From Romboutsia weinsteinii (GTDB lineage Bacteria; Bacillota; Clostridia; Peptostreptococcales; Peptostreptococcaceae): DNA of 64,000 nucleotides. A program made the position numbers and the translations under genes. A model generated the notes under the pieces. That model saw nothing but the letters and a program-made list of their open reading frames with translations, searched no databases and was not told where the DNA came from. Where the stretch lies: contig NZ_NOJY02000017.1 in NCBI RefSeq assembly GCF_002250835.2, forward strand, positions 1-64,000, written 5' to 3'. Each line of letters opens with the position of its first letter. The first letter of the stretch is position 1. Positions 60,563 to 64,000 of this stretch are shown piece by piece.

Positions 60563-62662
60563 TTATACTGAACACATAAGACATTCATTATTGTCACGTG
60601 TCATTTTTGTTCTTGTGTAATATAGGCTTTTTAATCCTTTTTTATAAGCATATATATAATATCTAGCAATATCTCTAGTAGTTTTATCGTCTGTTACAAA
60701 CAGCGTTGTAGATATCCCTTGATCAACATGTTGTTGCACTGTTGCCACTACATCTATCACACTTTTCATGTCCATTCTATATGCAGATTGATAGTAAAGC
60801 ATATTTTCATTTGTCAAAAATGGCATAGGGTACATAGTAGTAGAATCACCATAAGTTCTTACCTCTATAGGGTCAGTTATTGGCATTATGCTTGAAGTTG
60901 CATTTTGCACATAGCTAATACTTTGAGTAGGTGCTATTGCTGTCAAGTAAGCATTATATATTCCATTGGTCTTTACTTTATCTAATAATTTTGTCCAATC
61001 ATTTCTTGTCGGTATATATATTCCTTCAAACAATTCTTTTATTTTATCAGTCGTAGGAGAATAATCCTCTGTATAATACTTTGATAGCACTTTACTTTCT
61101 TTTCCTTTTGCATATTCTGATTTTTCAAAGCCTTCAAAGGTTTGTTTTTTTTCTATGGCTATTTCCATAGATGCTTTTATTGCATAATACCTAACTATAG
61201 AGAAGAACACATTACTAAAATCTATTGCTTCTTTAGATGTATATAATATTCCCTCTCTTACAAGATATCCATGTAAATTCATAGCTCCTAGCCCTATAGC
61301 ATGAGATGCACTATTTCCATTTTTAATAGTAGGTACTGAATCTATATTTGTCTTATCTGACACGAAAGATAATGCTCTTATTGCAGTTTTTACAGTGCCT
61401 TCTATATCTTTGTTATCCATAACATTCGCAATATTTAAAGACCCTAAGTTACAGCTTATATCTTGCCCCCAATTATTTTCACCAGCATATCCTTTTATAT
61501 CTGATGGAGTTTGGTACTGGAATATTTCACAACATAAGTTGGACATTTTTATAACTCCATTATCTTTTAATACGTGCTCTTTATTTGCAGTATCAATAAA
61601 TACTACATATGGGTATCCACTTTCCTGTTGCATTTGTGCTATTCTAGTTAACATCTGCCTTGGATTTATCTCTTTTTTTCTTATATCATCGTCATTTGCA
61701 AGTATGTCGTACCACTCATCCATTTTTATATCATCAAAATCTACACCATACTTTTTATATACTGAGTGTGGATAAAATGCGTAAGCAGTTTCATTTTTCT
61801 CAGCTAATTCCATAAATTTATCTGGGATTATTGCACCTAGTGATAAAGATGCTAATCTTATTTTCTCATCTGCATTTATTTTTTTAGTGTCCATTAATAA
61901 TTCAAAATCTGGATGGAATACAGTTAAATAAACAGCTCCTGCTCCTTGCCTAGCCCCCATCTGGTTAAAGTAGCTAAAAGATTGTTCTAACATCTTAGCA
62001 ACTCCTACCACTCCACCTGAAGATCCATCTATATCTTTTATAGCTTCACCACTAGCTCTTAACCTAGATAAGTTAAGGGCAACTCCTCCACCTATCTTAG
62101 ATAAGTGATTTGATGAAGATATGGCATAAGATATTCCTTCTGTGCTATCTTCTACAGATAACAAGAAACAAGATACCATCTCTCCTGCTCTTTTCCTCCC
62201 TGCATTTAAAAATGTTGGAGTAGCAGGTTGAAACTCTTGTCTTACTAATTTCTTAGCTAAGCTAAGTGCCAATTCTTTTTTACCATCAGCAAGTGCTAGA
62301 GATACTATTAATACCTTATCATTGTAACTTTCCAATATTTCTTTACCATCATTACTCTTTAATGCATAATTTTGATAAAACTTATTAGCACTCATATAAG
62401 ATTGAAAATTAAAACTATGACTAGTTATAAGTTCATACACTTCCTTTATAAAACCTATGCTATATTTATCTATTACCTCTTTTGAATAATAGTCATTATC
62501 TACTAAGTAACTTAATCTATCTTCTAGACTCTTAAATTTTTTCAACCTAGGGTTTATTGACTCCCTTATGTAACACTCTAAGGCATCTTTATCTTTTTCT
62601 AACTGATACTTTCCTTGCTCATTTTTGATTATGACTTGATTATTAAATTTTATCCAGTTCAT
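60563..62662 (-). CDS. nrdE: Class Ib ribonucleotide reductase, alpha subunit
   Basis: 699 residues, no ATP-cone at the N-terminus, which fits NrdE rather than NrdA. Redox-active Cys in GEMVSCFLLSVEDS; thiyl Cys and Glu in MSNLCCEIFQ; second redox Cys in CNLGSLNIANVM; the C-terminal CLMC pair receives electrons from NrdH/thioredoxin. Reduces ribonucleoside diphosphates for DNA synthesis. GGAGAG precedes the ATG at 62662. Two NrdR boxes overlap its promoter region. Confidence 0.96.
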   Translation of the reverse strand: MNWIKFNNQVIIKNEQGKYQLEKDKDALECYIRESINPRLKKFKSLEDRLSYLVDNDYYSKEVIDKYSIGFIKEVYELITSHSFNFQSYMSANKFYQNYALKSNDGKEILESYNDKVLIVSLALADGKKELALSLAKKLVRQEFQPATPTFLNAGRKRAGEMVSCFLLSVEDSTEGISYAISSSNHLSKIGGGVALNLSRLRASGEAIKDIDGSSGGVVGVAKMLEQSFSYFNQMGARQGAGAVYLTVFHPDFELLMDTKKINADEKIRLASLSLGAIIPDKFMELAEKNETAYAFYPHSVYKKYGVDFDDIKMDEWYDILANDDDIRKKEINPRQMLTRIAQMQQESGYPYVVFIDTANKEHVLKDNGVIKMSNLCCEIFQYQTPSDIKGYAGENNWGQDISCNLGSLNIANVMDNKDIEGTVKTAIRALSFVSDKTNIDSVPTIKNGNSASHAIGLGAMNLHGYLVREGILYTSKEAIDFSNVFFSIVRYYAIKASMEIAIEKKQTFEGFEKSEYAKGKESKVLSKYYTEDYSPTTDKIKELFEGIYIPTRNDWTKLLDKVKTNGIYNAYLTAIAPTQSISYVQNATSSIMPITDPIEVRTYGDSTTMYPMPFLTNENMLYYQSAYRMDMKSVIDVVATVQQHVDQGISTTLFVTDDKTTRDIARYYIYAYKKGLKSLYYTRTKMTRDNNECLMCSV

Positions 62663-62852
62663 TTCCTACTCTCCTTTTGACCCTCTTGCTCTTTTGTTTT
62701 CATTATTATATTTATTTTTCTCTGTTTATCTATTCAGCTTATTTCTAAGCATTTAGACTTCCTTACCCTTTTTTTAAATTCATAATCAGTATTTATTTTC
62801 ATAAAAGGTATTGACTTTTCAAATTTAAATTCATTGTATTTTAAATATAAAA
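62663..62852. other. nrdE leader region
   Basis: About 190 AT-rich bases between the NrdR/promoter region and the nrdE start. I see no ORF, riboswitch fold or terminator in it. Confidence 0.5.
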
Positions 62853-62900
62853 ACACCATATGTAGTTCTCGCAATGTACATTCTACACTATATATAGTGT
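62853..62900. promoter_or_regulatory. Pair of NrdR boxes
   Basis: ACACTATATATAGTGT (62885-62900) is a perfect palindrome matching the NrdR consensus, and ACACCATATGTAGTTC (62853-62868) is the second box. The 16-base gap gives the 32-base phasing (three turns) required for cooperative NrdR binding. Confidence 0.88.
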
Positions 62901-62908
62901 GCTAACAA
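62880..62908 (-). promoter_or_regulatory. Promoter of nrdEF
   Basis: TTGTTA (62903-62908) and TAGAAT (62880-62885) on the minus strand, spacer 17. The perfect NrdR box fills the spacer, which explains repression directly. Confidence 0.75.
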
Positions 62909-62997
62909 GTTTTTTTGCATTTTTTTACATATTAATTTTTTTGATATTTTCCAACTTTAGTAATATCAATAATTCTAGATTTTAGTAAGGATTTAAT

Positions 62998-63049
62998 ATA
63001 GATAAAATAAAAAAGAGACCAAATAGCCTCTTCTTTATTTTATCTATAT
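62998..63049. terminator. Terminator after the GH1 gene
   Basis: Long arms TATAGATAAAATAAA..AAGAG and CTCTT.TTTATTTTATCTATA enclose a small loop; an inner stem followed by six T acts on the minus strand. Confidence 0.75.
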
Positions 63050-63056
63050 TATTTAA

Positions 63057-64000
63057 TTATAAATTTGCTCCATTAGAATCAATTACCTCTTTATACCAGT
63101 AGTAGCTATCTTTCTTATAACGATTCATAGAGGACCCCTCTTCCTCTTCACGGTCAACATATATGAATCCATAACGCTTTTGGTATCCATTTAACCAACT
63201 TAATAAGTCAGTACAAGACCAAGTACAATATGCCCATACCTCACAACCATCATCTACAGCTTTCAGCAACTCTTGTATATGTGCTTTTAAATAAGCTATT
63301 CTATATGGATCATGTATGCTTCCATCTTCTTCTTTCTTATCAAAAGCCCCTAAACCATTTTCAGATATAACTATTGGTAAATTATAACGGCTTGTTATTT
63401 CTCTACAAGCAAATCTTAAACCGCTAGGATCAATTGTCCAATCCCAGTCAGTAGTTTCAAGATATTGATTTGGAGGATTTTTAAATAAGCCTGGCTGACC
63501 CGTTATTTGACCAGACCCTTTTACACCAGTTGTATTCATAGATCCATACGGAGTCACTCCATCAATAGGATTGTATTCACACACACTAGTTTGATAATAA
63601 TTTACTCCCATAAAATCAACCTTACTTGCAGCTTCTTTTAATATTTCTTCATCTCCTGAAGCAAATTTAGGTTCAAACCCTTGTTTCTTAAGGTAATTAA
63701 ATGCAGCCTTTGGATAACGACCATAAGCATATACATCCATCCACCAGAAGTTTTTTAAATCATCAAAATCCATCTTCGACATAGCATTTTTAGGATCACA
63801 GTTAATTGAATAACTTGGACTATAAGCGAAGCTCGCCCCTATTTTACCTTGTGGCACAAGCTTCTTAAATTCTAATACTGATTTAGCATGAGCCATAAAT
63901 GCATGATGATTTACTTGATAATAAGTTTTAGAATCATCAAACTTTCCTGGTGGGTGAAGAGCCGTCATCCATCCTAGTGTTGTAAATATATTTTGTTCAT
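63057..64000 (-). CDS. Glycoside hydrolase family 1 (6-phospho-beta-glucosidase type), N-terminus outside window
   Basis: The frame stays open to the edge; upstream of the first in-frame ATG (63968) the codons read EQNIFTTLGW, the stretch after the acid/base Glu of the GH1 NE(P/Q)N motif, so the gene continues beyond 64000. The nucleophile Glu is in VISENGLGAFD, and WSCTDLLSWLNGYQKRYGF plus the KKDSYYWYKEVI end are typical of 6-phospho-beta-glucosidases. About 315 of some 470 residues are present. Phospho-sugar specificity is likely from the YGFIYVD and Lys-Tyr region, but a neighbouring PTS is not visible here. Confidence 0.93.
   Translation of the reverse strand, partial: EQNIFTTLGWMTALHPPGKFDDSKTYYQVNHHAFMAHAKSVLEFKKLVPQGKIGASFAYSPSYSINCDPKNAMSKMDFDDLKNFWWMDVYAYGRYPKAAFNYLKKQGFEPKFASGDEEILKEAASKVDFMGVNYYQTSVCEYNPIDGVTPYGSMNTTGVKGSGQITGQPGLFKNPPNQYLETTDWDWTIDPSGLRFACREITSRYNLPIVISENGLGAFDKKEEDGSIHDPYRIAYLKAHIQELLKAVDDGCEVWAYCTWSCTDLLSWLNGYQKRYGFIYVDREEEEGSSMNRYKKDSYYWYKEVIDSNGANL

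Overview
The window is AT-rich chromosomal DNA of a low-GC Firmicute. Strong GGAGG ribosome sites, frequent TTG/GTG starts, a T-box leader, an archaeal-type aspartyl-tRNA synthetase, class Ib ribonucleotide reductase, a glycyl radical enzyme and a secreted sialidase point to the Clostridia, most likely Peptostreptococcaceae (Paeniclostridium, Paraclostridium or Clostridioides relatives). The family placement is inference from gene content. No prophage, insertion sequence or CRISPR array was seen.

Layout. 1-4730 (minus) is the conserved rpsB-tsf-pyrH-frr-(67 aa ORF)-uppS-cdsA cluster behind a clear promoter. 4.8-12.2 kb (minus) holds envelope and signalling genes: a D,D-carboxypeptidase, a pentapeptide-like K+ channel, an AI-2E family permease, a membrane-anchored Ser/Thr kinase, a VanW protein, a phosphodiesterase-like enzyme and a small unlisted ORF. 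12.5-14.3 kb has two degenerate paralogues back to back: a HydG-like protein without its radical-SAM cysteines, and an FtsZ-fold protein without the GTP-binding glycine box. 14.5-18.5 kb carries small proteins, a CmpB-type membrane protein and two MFS transporters. 18.8-22.9 kb (plus) has a berberine-bridge-type flavin oxidase and a soluble PAS histidine kinase. 22.9-26.3 kb is a glycyl radical enzyme with its activase. 26.4-31 kb mixes membrane proteins, a HIT hydrolase and a GH33 sialidase with a candidate CcpA site. 31.1-38.1 kb contains a coiled-coil protein, an XRE-HNH nuclease pair, a MazG-like protein, Ogg-type and UDG-type DNA glycosylases and an MBL-fold hydrolase. 38.1-40.8 kb is an OpuC-type osmolyte importer. 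41-44.3 kb has a beta-trefoil protein, GNAT, tRNA-Lys, an ImmA/IrrE protease and TraX. 44.4-49.1 kb is a peptide/amide-catabolic operon: asparaginase, P1 peptidase, C26 amidotransferase and a solute-binding protein whose halves are in swapped order. 49.3-59.5 kb has two paralogous ABC exporters, an ArsR regulator with candidate operators, YibE/F with an alkaline phosphatase, a T-box-controlled aspS and a Fur-box flavodoxin. 59.6-62.9 kb is nrdEF with NrdR boxes. The window ends inside a GH1 glucosidase.

Best leads: (1) the circularly permuted OppA-like lipoprotein at 44441-46081; (2) the pseudo-FtsZ at 13343-14278, which keeps the T7 synergy loop but has lost the nucleotide pocket; (3) the shortened HydG-like gene at 12548-13273; (4) the aspS T-box with one stem I and two antiterminator/terminator modules; (5) the glycyl radical enzyme with Val in place of the usual Glu after the catalytic Cys; (6) the XRE-HNH pair.
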